From NCBI RefSeq assembly GCF_007829835.1, contig NZ_VIWP01000003.1, forward strand, positions 905,929-969,928: a stretch of 64,000 nt of DNA, written 5' to 3'. This document shows positions 17,586 through 25,907 of this stretch, piece by piece. The translations under genes were made by a program, and so were the position numbers. Each line of letters opens with the position of its first letter. Position 1 is the first letter of the stretch. The stretch comes from Neorhizobium alkalisoli (lineage in GTDB: Bacteria > Pseudomonadota > Alphaproteobacteria > Rhizobiales > Rhizobiaceae). The notes under the pieces were generated by a model. That model worked only from the letters and a program-made list of their open reading frames with translations, searched no databases and was not told the origin of the DNA.

Positions 17586-17612
17586 AAGGCAGGCCTCGCG
17601 GCCTGCCTTTTG
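17586..17612 (+). terminator. Terminator of rcdA
   Basis: AAGGCAGGCC (17586-17595), TCGC loop, GGCCTGCCTT (17600-17609), followed by a short T-containing tail (TTGCGTTT). Confidence 0.75.
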
Positions 17613-17626
17613 CGTTTCTGCTCTGA

Positions 17627-18157
17627 TCAGGCATAAGCCGGTACGTCGCTGAGATATCCGTTCACCGCCTCGCGGCTGCCGAGCCTGAATTTCGGCCCGT
17701 CATAACGGCTGAAAATCTTCTCATGCGCTTCTCGCGAATTCCAGTTGTTATGGCGAAACTGGTAACCCGCCACCCAGCACAGCAATTCCTGGAAATCCTC
17801 GGCACTCTCGCCGCCCTGTATCCCGCGACTGCGGATATTCGACAGGCATTCCTCGCAGCCGAGATCGAGAAAGATCAGAAGCGTGGTGCGATCGATGGCG
17901 ATATTGGCAAGCCAGCCATAAACGCCCTCGATCAGCCAGGAGGGACGTGAAGAGATCCTGCGCACATCGCGTTCGACGATCGCCTTGTCGCGGGCGACAC
18001 CGTAACGCCCTGGCTCCCAATGAACGTCGTCCAGATGGATGGGCGCGCAACACAGGCGCTCCGCCATGCGATTGGCGAGCCAGGTCTTGCCGGAACCGCC
18101 ATTGCCGATGATCAGCACACGGTCATAGGCCTTGGATGAAAGAGCATCATACGGCAT
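17627..18157 (-). CDS. P-loop nucleotide kinase-like protein (FlaR/AAA type)
   Basis: A 176-residue P-loop NTPase with the Walker A motif IGNGGSGKT near residue 20, then HLDDVHWEPGRYG as the acceptor-side segment and a DxG-type strand (LLIFLDLG). This fits the adenylate-kinase-like group often labelled DNA topology modulation protein FlaR or shikimate-kinase-like, whose substrates are unknown. GGAGGAGG immediately precedes the ATG at 18157, which decides the start against an upstream GTG at 18172. It lies between convergent rcdA and the rpmE terminator, apparently as a single gene. Confidence 0.8.
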   Translation of the reverse strand: MPYDALSSKAYDRVLIIGNGGSGKTWLANRMAERLCCAPIHLDDVHWEPGRYGVARDKAIVERDVRRISSRPSWLIEGVYGWLANIAIDRTTLLIFLDLGCEECLSNIRSRGIQGGESAEDFQELLCWVAGYQFRHNNWNSREAHEKIFSRYDGPKFRLGSREAVNGYLSDVPAYA

Positions 18158-18183
18158 AGCCGCCTCCTCCACCCCAGAAAAGC

Positions 18184-18209
18184 AAAAAAGCCCGGCTTAC
18201 GCCAGGCTT
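18184..18209 (-). terminator. Terminator of rpmE
   Basis: On the minus strand GCCTGGC, a 4-base loop and GCCGGGC form a stem followed by a run of six T (complement of 18184-18189), 27 bases after the rpmE stop. Confidence 0.85.
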
Positions 18210-18235
18210 CTTTTAATATTCTATTAACGAAGTGA

Positions 18236-18457
18236 TCAGAGGCCGAGGCCGCCGAAACGCTTATTGAACTTCGAAACACGGCCGCCACGGTCCATCAGCT
18301 GCTGATTGCCGCCGGTCCATGCCGGGTGCGACTTCGGGTCGATTTCGAGGTTCATGGTCGCGCCTTCGGTGCCCCAGGTCGAAAACGTTTCGTACTCGGT
18401 ACCGTCGGTCATGACGACCTTGATCTTGTGGTAGTCGGGATGAATGCCAGCCTTCAT
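18236..18457 (-). CDS. rpmE: Ribosomal protein L31, zinc-free form
   Basis: A 73-residue 50S subunit protein beginning [20 protein letters not shown], with the typical [10 protein letters not shown] and [10 protein letters not shown] segments. No Cys is present, so this is the C-minus form that binds no zinc. It is monocistronic with a clear terminator and diverges from the ABC exporter gene. Confidence 0.96.
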   Translation of the reverse strand: MKAGIHPDYHKIKVVMTDGTEYETFSTWGTEGATMNLEIDPKSHPAWTGGNQQLMDRGGRVSKFNKRFGGLGL

Positions 18458-18666
18458 GTCGATAATCCTGCTCTGCGAGGTCCATATGTCGCAATTGCGA
18501 GCGAGAACCGTCTGGAATTAAATGAAGCCGCAAACCGGTCCGGTCACGGCTTCCCAATTGGATGCGGAGCCTATACAGGAAGGTCGCCGCTAGTACAAGT
18601 CCCCGCAAAGCCTACCGGGATGAAACTCGTCATCCTAAATCGTGCAGCCGGGGCCATGGAGAAGAC

Positions 18667-20475
18667 ATGGCCGTTTCCGCAGAGAGCCAGACCGCAAACC
18701 AGACGAAAAGCAGGAACCTCAGGCCGCTGGCCAGATTGTTTCCCTATCTCTCCCGTTATCGCGGAATGGTCGCGGCCGCAGCGTTTTTCCTGCTTCTGGC
18801 CGCCGGCACGACCCTCGTCCTGCCGCTTGCCGTGCGTCGCATGGTCGATCACGGCTTCGCCTCCTCCAATGGCGAGTTCATCAACAACTATTTCGGCATG
18901 CTCTTCGTGCTGGCAGTGCTTCTCGCCGTCGCCAGCGCCATGCGCTATTATTATGTCATCACCATCGGTGAGCGCGTCGTCGCCGACCTGCGTCGCGAAG
19001 TTTTCGCGCATGTGACCAGGCTTTCGGCATCCTTCTTCGATGTGAACCTGTCCGGGGAGATCGTTTCGCGACTCACCGCTGACACCGTGCAGATCAAGTC
19101 CGCCTTCGGCTCGGCGGCATCGCAGGCATTGCGAAACACCATCCTCTGTCTCGGAGCGATGGGCATGATGGTCTATACAAGCCCCAAACTTTCGGCGCTG
19201 GCCCTTGGCGCTATTCCGCTGATCGTTTTCCCGCTGGTCGGTTTTGGCCGCTCGGTGCGCAAGCGTTCGCGCGCCGCACAGGATACGCTTGCTGAAACCA
19301 CCGCCTATGCCGCCGAAACCATCGGCGCCACCCGCACGGTGCAGGCCTTTAACGGCGAAGCCATCGCTGCGGGCCGTTACGGCGGTGCTGTCGAAAGCGC
19401 CTACAATGCCGCCCGCTCGGCCATCCGCGCCCGCGCCCTTCTCACCGGCTTCGGCATTATCCTGATCTTCGGCAGCATTGTCGGCGTCCTCTGGTATGGC
19501 GCCCAAAGCGTGCTCGCCGGCACGATGACCCCCGGCACGCTCGGCCAGTTCGTGCTTTATTCGGTCATCGCCGCAAGCTCGCTCGGCACGCTTTCGGAAG
19601 TCTGGGGCGAATTGTCGGCCGCAGGCGGCGCCGCAGAGCGCCTGACGGAACTCCTGCACGAAATCCCGGCCGTCGATGACCCGGCCCAGCCGCAGGCCCT
19701 CCCCTCCCCGGCGCGTGGCGAAGTCAGCTTCTCGTCGGTTTCCTTCGCCTATCCGGCCCGCGTCAGCGCGATCACGCTCAACGACCTCTCCTTCGACATC
19801 AAGTCGGGTGAGACGGTGGCGATCGTCGGACCTTCCGGCGCCGGCAAAAGCACGATCTTCTCGCTTCTGCTGCGCTTCTACGATCCGCTTGCAGGCTCCA
19901 TAAAGCTCGACGGCATCGATCTGCGCGAGGCACGCCTTGCCGATATCCGCGCCCGTCTCGCCATCGTGCCGCAGGATGTCACCATCTTTGCCGCTTCGAT
20001 CCACGACAATATCGCCTTCGGCATTCCGGATGCGACGCGCGATCAGGTCCGGGCAGCTGCCATTGCCGCGCAGGCCGACCAGTTCATCACCAAGCTCGAT
20101 CAGGGTTACGACACCCAGGTCGGCGAACGCGGCATCACGCTTTCCGGCGGCCAGCGCCAGCGAATCGCCATTGCCCGCGCCATCCTCAAGGATGCGCCGG
20201 TCCTGCTGCTCGACGAGGCAACCTCGGCGCTTGACGCCGAAAGCGAAACGCTGGTGCAGAAGGCGCTGGAAGGCCTGATGGGCAATCGCACGACGCTCGT
20301 CATCGCCCACCGCCTTGCCACCGTCCTGAAGGCCGATCGCATCCTCGTCATGGATGGCGGCCGTGTCGTCGAGGAAGGCACGCACCAGAGCCTCGTCGCC
20401 AAGGGCGGTCTCTACGCCCGTCTCGCCCGCCTTCAGTTCCATGATGGCGAACAGCTGCACGAACGGGCTCTCTGA
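18667..20475 (+). CDS. ABC exporter, fused permease and ATPase (MsbA-like)
   Basis: A 602-residue half-transporter that would dimerise in the inner membrane. Six helices lie at about residues 27-310, followed by the nucleotide-binding domain (about 340-585) with Walker A GPSGAGKST (about 388-396), the LSGGQRQR signature (about 491), Walker B LLLDEATSALD (about 512) and the IAHRL switch. All catalytic residues are present. The ATG at 18667 is chosen because GGAGAA precedes it and the upstream open frame is unlike protein. The glycoamylase-like gene begins seven bases after its stop, implying translational coupling and a shared substrate, probably a glycan or glycolipid. Confidence 0.9.
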   Translation: MAVSAESQTANQTKSRNLRPLARLFPYLSRYRGMVAAAAFFLLLAAGTTLVLPLAVRRMVDHGFASSNGEFINNYFGMLFVLAVLLAVASAMRYYYVITIGERVVADLRREVFAHVTRLSASFFDVNLSGEIVSRLTADTVQIKSAFGSAASQALRNTILCLGAMGMMVYTSPKLSALALGAIPLIVFPLVGFGRSVRKRSRAAQDTLAETTAYAAETIGATRTVQAFNGEAIAAGRYGGAVESAYNAARSAIRARALLTGFGIILIFGSIVGVLWYGAQSVLAGTMTPGTLGQFVLYSVIAASSLGTLSEVWGELSAAGGAAERLTELLHEIPAVDDPAQPQALPSPARGEVSFSSVSFAYPARVSAITLNDLSFDIKSGETVAIVGPSGAGKSTIFSLLLRFYDPLAGSIKLDGIDLREARLADIRARLAIVPQDVTIFAASIHDNIAFGIPDATRDQVRAAAIAAQADQFITKLDQGYDTQVGERGITLSGGQRQRIAIARAILKDAPVLLLDEATSALDAESETLVQKALEGLMGNRTTLVIAHRLATVLKADRILVMDGGRVVEEGTHQSLVAKGGLYARLARLQFHDGEQLHERAL

Positions 20476-20481
20476 TTGCCG

Positions 20482-21729
20482 ATGGACGCTGAACTCTCCC
20501 CAGCCGAAATGCCGCTCGATGACCTGCTCGACCAGGTCCAGCGCGCGACGTTCCGCTATTTCTGGGATGGAGCCCATCCGGTCAGCGGCCTTCCTTACGA
20601 CAAATGCCTGCTCGACGGCACGCCGGGCATCAACGCCGTCTCGATCAGCGGCACCGGTTTCGGCGTCATGGCGATCATCGTCGCGGCGGAGCGTGGCTGG
20701 ATCAGCCGGGATCAGGCCTTCGAGCGCATAGAGACGATCCTGACGGGCCTTGAGAAGGCGCCGCGATATCACGGCGCTTTTTCGCATTTCATCGATCCCG
20801 TCACCAGCGAGATGATACCTTTCTCCGCCCTGGATGACGGCGGTGATATCGTCGAGACGACGCTTCTGATGCAGGGCCTGATCTGCGCCCGCCATTACTT
20901 TTCCGAGGAAACATTCGCCGCAAGGTCGCTCGGTGACCGCATCACCCGCATGTTCGACGAGGTCGAATGGACCTGGTTCAGCCGTGGTGACCATGGCGTG
21001 CTCTATTGGCACTGGAGCCCGGTCAATGGCTGGGCGATGAACCTGCCGATCCAGGGCTGGAACGAAGCGCTCTCGGCCTATGTCCTTGGCGCCGGCTCCG
21101 CAACCTTCCCGATCCCGACTCAGGCCTACCATGCCGGCTGGGCGCGCAATGGCGCCATGCTGAATGGCGAGGCCTATTACGGCACCACCCTGCCGCTCGG
21201 CGAGCCCTATGGCGGTCCACTCTTCCTGTCGCAATATTCATTCTGCGCACTCGATCCACGTGGCCTGACCGACACCTATGCAGACTATTGGCAGCAGGCC
21301 GTGGCGCATGCCCGCATCAACCGCGCCTATTGCCTGACCGTGCCGGAATATAAGGATGCCGGCGTCTGGGGCCTTACGGCCTCGGAAGCGGAAGGTGGCT
21401 ATAACGCTAATTCTCCCACCAACGACCGCGGCGCCATTGCCCCAACGGCAGCGCTTGGAAGTTTTCCCTTCGTCCCGCAGGAAGCCGAGCAATCGCTCCG
21501 CGCCATGCTCGCCTATGATGGCGGCCGGCTGATGAACCGCTACGGATTGGCGGATGCCTTTTCGCCGAAAAACGGCTGGATCGCCCCGACCTATATTGCC
21601 ATCGACCAGGGCCCGATCGTTGCAATGATCGAAAACCACCGCTCGGGACTGCTGTGGAACCTGTTCATGCAGGCGCCGGAAGTTCAGCGCGGGCTGGATC
21701 GACTGGAATTTTCGCGCGCGTCGGTCTGA
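20482..21729 (+). CDS. Glycoamylase-like family protein
   Basis: A 415-residue protein of the glycoamylase-like family (PF10091), the (alpha/alpha)6-barrel type also found as a part of the cyclic beta-1,2-glucan synthase NdvB. Recognisable parts are ATFRYFWDGAHPVSGL near the start, SISGTGFGVMAIIVAAERGW, the repeated acidic/aromatic barrel segments, and GAIAPTAALGSFPFVPQE with YGLADAFSPKNGWIAP toward the end. No signal peptide is evident, so it is probably cytosolic. The ATG at 20482 is taken; a TTG at 20476 is possible. It is coupled to the ABC exporter. Confidence 0.83.
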   Translation: MDAELSPAEMPLDDLLDQVQRATFRYFWDGAHPVSGLPYDKCLLDGTPGINAVSISGTGFGVMAIIVAAERGWISRDQAFERIETILTGLEKAPRYHGAFSHFIDPVTSEMIPFSALDDGGDIVETTLLMQGLICARHYFSEETFAARSLGDRITRMFDEVEWTWFSRGDHGVLYWHWSPVNGWAMNLPIQGWNEALSAYVLGAGSATFPIPTQAYHAGWARNGAMLNGEAYYGTTLPLGEPYGGPLFLSQYSFCALDPRGLTDTYADYWQQAVAHARINRAYCLTVPEYKDAGVWGLTASEAEGGYNANSPTNDRGAIAPTAALGSFPFVPQEAEQSLRAMLAYDGGRLMNRYGLADAFSPKNGWIAPTYIAIDQGPIVAMIENHRSGLLWNLFMQAPEVQRGLDRLEFSRASV

Positions 21730-21752
21730 TTTTCGCGCTCAACCGAAATACA

Positions 21753-21898
21753 AAATAAAGACCCCTCCCCACCCTCCCCACAAGGGGGAGGGCTTAACCC
21801 GATTGCCCCGTCGAGCTTCCATTGGGGTAGAGGATAGCCGCGCGTTTTCTCCCCCCTTGTGGGGGAGATGGCCGGCAGGCCAGAGAGGGTCTTTATTT
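21753..21898. repeat. 146-bp palindromic intergenic element
   Basis: Perfect 12-bp terminal inverted repeats AAATAAAGACCC (21753-21764) and GGGTCTTTATTT (21887-21898) enclose two internal hairpins of the CTCCCC/GGGGAG type. It lies between the convergent glycoamylase-like gene and the 71-codon gene. Structure and position fit the non-coding palindromic mosaic repeats (RIME-like) of Rhizobiales, or a small MITE. Confidence 0.7.
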
Positions 21899-21918
21899 AT
21901 CAAGGCGGCCGAAAATTC

Positions 21919-22134
21919 TCACCTGTCCCGCTCAAACACCCATTTCACGACATAATTGCCGTTCTTCTTCTGCTTGGCCTTGGTCCTGAACGTCACCGCG
22001 CCACCAAGCGCCCGCTCCGCCTCTTCGAACGCCTGCCGCGCACGGGCCATGGCTTCGTGATAGGCGGAGTTGTCGCGCCGCGGGGTTTCCGCCACCGCTT
22101 TTGCGATGGCAGTCATGTCGGGTTTGTCAGGCAT
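21919..22134 (-). CDS. 71-residue third gene of the motor-like operon
   Basis: Seven bases separate the upstream stop from this ATG, and AGGAAAAGC is a fair ribosome binding site inside that junction. The product starts MPDKPDMTAIAKAVAET and has a helix rich in Ala, Glu and Arg (YHEAMARARQAFEEAERAL), then a basic strand-forming tail (TFRTKAKQKKNGNYVVKWVF). It has no membrane segment and no family I recognise. Its consistent spacing suggests it works with, or regulates, the two membrane proteins upstream. Confidence 0.65.
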   Translation of the reverse strand: MPDKPDMTAIAKAVAETPRRDNSAYHEAMARARQAFEEAERALGGAVTFRTKAKQKKNGNYVVKWVFERDR

Positions 22135-22141
22135 GCTTTTC

Positions 22142-23173
22142 CTAGCGCTCGGTGAGCTTCAGCTCGATGCGGCGGTTCTGGTTGCGCGCTTCCGGCGTAT
22201 CGCCCTGCGCGATCGGCTGGAACTCGCCGAAACCGGCCGCCACGAGCCGGTTCGCCGGTACGCCCTTCGAGATCAGATATTTGACGACGGAGGTCGCGCG
22301 GGCAGACGAAAGCTCCCAGTTGTCGCGATAACGTCCCGTGCCGGACAGCGGCGAATTGTCCGTATGTCCGTCGACCCGCAGCACCCAGTTGATCTCGGCC
22401 GGAATTTCCTTGGCGAGATCGAGGAGAGCAGCGGCGAGCTTGTCCATTTCGGTCTTGCCCGCATCGTCCAGCTCGTTGCCACCGACCGGGAAAAGCACTT
22501 CCGACTGGAACACGAAACGGTCGCCGACGATCCGGATATTTTCCCGATCCGACAGGATTTCGCGCAGACGTCCGAAGAAGTCGGAGCGATAGCGGTTGAG
22601 TTCCTGCACGCGGGCGGCAAGCGCAACGTTGAGGCGGCGGCCGAGATCGGCGATCTGGGTTTGTGACGAGGCATCCTTGGCCTCCGACGCCTGCAGCGCC
22701 TGTTCGACGGCGGCAATCTGCGCACGAAGGGCGGCAATCTGCTGGTTGAGAAGTTCGATCTGCGTCATCGCACGCGAGCTGACCTGCTGCTCCTGCGTCA
22801 GCTGATTGGTCAATTCACCAACCCGCGCATTGGCCGCATTGCTATTGCCGGAACCCTGCGCCAAAAGCTGCTGTAGCCGTGACCGATCGCTTTCCACCGT
22901 CGCCAGCGACGACTGCAGATTGGCAAGCTGATCCTCCATGTCCTGGTTATTGCCCTTTTCGAGCGCCAGCAGCGACGTCAGTTCGGCAATCTGGCTGTTC
23001 AGCCGGTTCAAGACTTCGTCGCGGCCGCTGATCTCGCGGCCGAGCAGAAACTGCGCCAGCACGAAGACTGTCAGCAGGAACATGATGGCCATCAGGAGCG
23101 TGGTGAGCGCATCCACGAAGCCGGGCCAGTAATCCACGCCCCGGTCGCGGTGGCGTTTCCTGCCGAGCGCCAT
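22142..23173 (-). CDS. MotB/OmpA-like peptidoglycan-binding stator protein
   Basis: A 343-residue envelope protein. The N-terminal helix DYWPGFVDALTTLLMAIMFL (14-33) carries Asp21 at the place of the proton-binding Asp of MotB, ExbD and TolR. A long coiled coil follows (about 50-195, with repeated Gln and Leu positions), then an OmpA-type peptidoglycan-binding domain (about 215-343, with VDGHTDNSPLSGTGRYRDN and NRRIELKLTER). The long coiled coil would span the periplasm to anchor the complex in the wall. The start lies three bases from the stop of the MotA/ExbB-like gene, so the two are co-translated and should form one ion channel. Confidence 0.88.
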   Translation of the reverse strand: MALGRKRHRDRGVDYWPGFVDALTTLLMAIMFLLTVFVLAQFLLGREISGRDEVLNRLNSQIAELTSLLALEKGNNQDMEDQLANLQSSLATVESDRSRLQQLLAQGSGNSNAANARVGELTNQLTQEQQVSSRAMTQIELLNQQIAALRAQIAAVEQALQASEAKDASSQTQIADLGRRLNVALAARVQELNRYRSDFFGRLREILSDRENIRIVGDRFVFQSEVLFPVGGNELDDAGKTEMDKLAAALLDLAKEIPAEINWVLRVDGHTDNSPLSGTGRYRDNWELSSARATSVVKYLISKGVPANRLVAAGFGEFQPIAQGDTPEARNQNRRIELKLTER

Positions 23174-23176
23174 GGC

Positions 23177-24223
23177 TTACTTGCCCCCGATCTTGTCGGA
23201 AAGGCGGTCCAGCGTGCGGCGCATCGCCTTGGATTCCTCCTGCTGCGCCTCGATCCAGTCGCGCAGCATCTGTTGCTCGTTGCGCATGTTTTTCACGAGA
23301 CCCTGAATACCTTCGGCAAGATTGGCCATCGCCGCCAGCGACCGATCGGTCTGCGCGCCATCAGCGCCCTTGGCCTGGCCGGCGGTGAGCTTGCGCAACT
23401 CTTCGGTCAAAGCACGGATATCGTCGGACGACTTTCCGGCCGAGATGAGATCCGCACCAGCCGGTGCATCGGAATCGAGATCCGTCACCGACGAAAGCCA
23501 ATTTTCAAGTTCGGTATAGAAGCGGTTCTGGGCACGACCCGCCTGAAGGTCGAGGAAGCCGAGAATGAGCGAACCGGACAGACCGAGCAGCGAGGACGAG
23601 AACGCCGTGCCCATGCCGGCCAGCGGTTGCGCCAGACCGGTCTTGATGGCGCTCAGAATATCGTTGGTGCCGCCTGCACCGGGATCAAGCGCCCCGATGA
23701 CATCACTGATCGAGCCGATCGTGCCGATCAGGCCCCAGAACGTGCCGAGCAGACCGAGGAAGACGAGAAGACCGATCAGGTAGCGCGAGGTGTCGCGCGA
23801 TTCGTCGAGGCGCGTGCCGATCGAATCGAGGATCGAACGGAACGCATTGGTCGACAGCGCCATCTGCTTGCGGCGGCCGATCAGCGTACGCATCGGTGCC
23901 AGAAGCTTAGGATCGCGACCGACCCTCTCGGCGCTGCCCGCAGCCCGGAAGGAATTGAACCAGCGCACTTCCGGGATAAGCGCGATCACCTGGTTGAATA
24001 CCAGGATGACGCCGATCAGGAGAACGCCGAGGATGAGGCCGTTGAGGCCCGGATTGGTCTGAAAAGCGTGGGCTGCCTGACGATAAAGGATCGAGGCGAC
24101 GAAGCCGACGATGATCAGGAAGAACAGCATCGTCCACAGGAACGAGGCCGGATTGGAAAGCTTGTAGCCATAGCTGCGATTCGTTTCAGACTGGTCCAGA
24201 TCGTCCACATTCGCATTCGCCAT
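23177..24223 (-). CDS. MotA/TolQ/ExbB-family ion channel protein
   Basis: A 348-residue inner-membrane protein. Two N-terminal helices (about 27-49 and 61-85), a cytosolic stretch, then the family core: YLIGLLVFLGLLGTFWGLIG (third helix) and LAGMGTAFSSSLLGLSGSLI (fourth), with the conserved Gly, Thr and Ser residues that line the proton path. The C-terminal tail is cytosolic and helical. Together with the MotB-like partner it would turn ion flow into motion or force. It is not the flagellar MotA by sequence pattern, nor TolQ or ExbB by context, since no tolA, tolB or tonB genes lie nearby. Confidence 0.88.
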   Translation of the reverse strand: MANANVDDLDQSETNRSYGYKLSNPASFLWTMLFFLIIVGFVASILYRQAAHAFQTNPGLNGLILGVLLIGVILVFNQVIALIPEVRWFNSFRAAGSAERVGRDPKLLAPMRTLIGRRKQMALSTNAFRSILDSIGTRLDESRDTSRYLIGLLVFLGLLGTFWGLIGTIGSISDVIGALDPGAGGTNDILSAIKTGLAQPLAGMGTAFSSSLLGLSGSLILGFLDLQAGRAQNRFYTELENWLSSVTDLDSDAPAGADLISAGKSSDDIRALTEELRKLTAGQAKGADGAQTDRSLAAMANLAEGIQGLVKNMRNEQQMLRDWIEAQQEESKAMRRTLDRLSDKIGGK

Positions 24224-24413
24224 GATCCGCCTTACCTCCGGTACGCCGACAGCGCCGCGCGCCGATATCGGCGCGTCCGGAACGCTGTAACCCTTTTGTA
24301 ACCGTGCGGGAGGCTAGAGCAAAATTGCGACGAATTGAAGTGTCGGGGCAGTGCAAAAACTTGGGTAAACCCACAAGGTTTTAAGCATCGGCCCGATTAA
24401 CACCGGCAGAATC

Positions 24414-24446
24414 AAAAACGGCGACAGACTATGCCTGTCGCCGTTT
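24414..24446 (-). terminator. Terminator of the inositol-monophosphatase-family gene
   Basis: AAACGGCGACAG (24416-24427) and CTGTCGCCGTTT (24435-24446) form a perfect 12-bp stem. On the minus strand it is followed by TT and lies 24 bases past the stop. Confidence 0.85.
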
Positions 24447-24469
24447 CGAAAACTTGGCTTAAGATCGGA

Positions 24470-25270
24470 TCAGCGTGCCGGGATCGGACGGTTGACGACC
24501 TCGACCAGCGCCTTCTGGATATGTTCGTTGCCGGCAATGATGTTGCGGCTGGCGAAAATATCGGTCGTGCCCTTCATGTCGCTGCTGAAGCCGCCGGCTT
24601 CGCGAATGAGGAGGATGCCGGCTGCGATATCCCAGGGCGAAAGGTCGGTTTCCCAGAAACCGTCGAGACGACCGGCAGCAACATAGGCGAGATCGAGCGC
24701 GGCCGCGCCGAGGCGGCGAACGCCGGCCACTTCTTCCATCACATGGCGCAGCTCGACGAGGAACTTGCCGTGATTGCCACGGCCAAGATGCGGCACGCCG
24801 CAGCCGACGACGCAATCGGAAAGCACCTTGCGGGCTGCGACGCGGATACGGCGGTCGTTGAGGAAGGCACCGCCGCCCTTTTCAGCAGTGTAAAGCTCGT
24901 CGGTCGCCGGATTGAAGATGACGCCGGCGACGATTTCGCCATTGCGCTCCAGGGCGATGGAGACGGCGAACTGCGGAATGCCGTGCAGAAAATTGGTCGT
25001 GCCGTCGAGCGGATCGACGATCCAGCGATGCGCGCCGTCCGTGCCCTTTTCCTCTTCGCTTTCCTCGCCGAGGAAGCCGTAGGTCGGGCGGGCCTTCATC
25101 AGCTCGTCATGGACGATCTTCTCGGCCTTCAGGTCGGCCTGCGAAACGAAGTCGCTCGGCCCCTTGACGGAAACCTGGAGGTTCTGAACCTCCCCGAAAT
25201 CACGGCTGAGCGATTTGCCGGCCTTCAGGGCGGCCTGAACCATGACGTTGAGGAGGGCGGAGCGAGCCAT
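24470..25270 (-). CDS. Inositol-monophosphatase-family protein (SuhB-like)
   Basis: A 266-residue metal-dependent phosphatase that would hydrolyse inositol-1-phosphate or a related sugar phosphate; SuhB in E. coli also acts in rRNA transcription. The metal-site motifs are GEESEEE, WIVDPLDGTTNFLHGIPQFA and, near the C-terminus, LSPWDIAAGILLIREAGG, all with intact Asp and Glu ligands. AAGGA lies eight bases before the ATG at 25270, which decides the start against a longer open frame. It is a single gene with its own terminator. Confidence 0.9.
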   Translation of the reverse strand: MARSALLNVMVQAALKAGKSLSRDFGEVQNLQVSVKGPSDFVSQADLKAEKIVHDELMKARPTYGFLGEESEEEKGTDGAHRWIVDPLDGTTNFLHGIPQFAVSIALERNGEIVAGVIFNPATDELYTAEKGGGAFLNDRRIRVAARKVLSDCVVGCGVPHLGRGNHGKFLVELRHVMEEVAGVRRLGAAALDLAYVAAGRLDGFWETDLSPWDIAAGILLIREAGGFSSDMKGTTDIFASRNIIAGNEHIQKALVEVVNRPIPAR

Positions 25271-25559
25271 GCGGAAATCCTTGGGGTGGTCCCTGATCAC
25301 GTGGAGCGGGACGGATCGGTTCTGATTTTGTCTTGATCGGCGGGTCCAGACCACAAAATCGCGTGAAATTCAAGCCCATCAGTGCCTGCAGCCATTGTAA
25401 TGAAGCACCGGCTTTGACAGAACGGCGGCGCATCGGAGCATGCCGCGCAAAGCTGTGCAGTGGTTTTGCGACAAAGACATGCGACAAAACGCAAACTTGA
25501 AGCATCGCAGTAAATCCGCAGGATCGCGGCACTTCATATCGGACAAGGAGTCCCAGGCT

Positions 25560-25901
25560 TTGAAGATCGCATTGCCGCTCGGCGTCAGCCTCGGGCTTAT
25601 GGGTGTCATGATCATGCTGTCGCTCGGCATGTGGCAGGCCCTGCCGCCAGGCACCCAGCTGCCTTACCATTTCGGTCTTGGCGGAGAAGCCGGCCCGACA
25701 GCGCCGGCACTTCTGACACTCTCCATCCTGCCGGCGGTCGGCCTTCTGGTCACGGCCGTCTTCGCGCTCGGCGCCCGGATCGACCGCCGCGTGGCATCGT
25801 CTCAGGGCACCTATCTTCTCGTCTGGCTGATCACACTTCTGGTCATTGCGCTTGCACAGGGCCTGATCATTCGCCACGCCCTGTTTTCGCTGCACGCCTA
25901 A
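25560..25901 (+). CDS. Small membrane protein, DUF1648-like
   Basis: About 113 residues with three hydrophobic segments (about 5-25, 48-68 and 82-103) and the segment LPPGTQLPYHFGLGGEAG between the first and second, which resembles the conserved P-x-H-F/W-G-x-x-G core of DUF1648/SdpI-type proteins. The start is set at TTG 25560 because AAGGAG lies ten bases upstream; the frame is open further upstream without a good start. It converges on the Sel1 gene with a six-base gap. Confidence 0.7.
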   Translation: MKIALPLGVSLGLMGVMIMLSLGMWQALPPGTQLPYHFGLGGEAGPTAPALLTLSILPAVGLLVTAVFALGARIDRRVASSQGTYLLVWLITLLVIALAQGLIIRHALFSLHA

Positions 25902-25907
25902 ATCAGG

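Noticed and set aside
18571..21234. A very long open frame antisense to the ABC exporter and glycoamylase-like gene
   Set aside because: High GC in codon position three keeps the opposite strand open. The translated product is rich in Arg, Asp and Gly without any domain, while the plus strand has clear families.
21919..24223. Zorya-type anti-phage defence
   Set aside because: A ZorA/ZorB-like pair is present in the broad sense, but there is no ZorC, ZorD or ZorE-like gene, the third gene encodes only 71 residues, and the surroundings are core genome.
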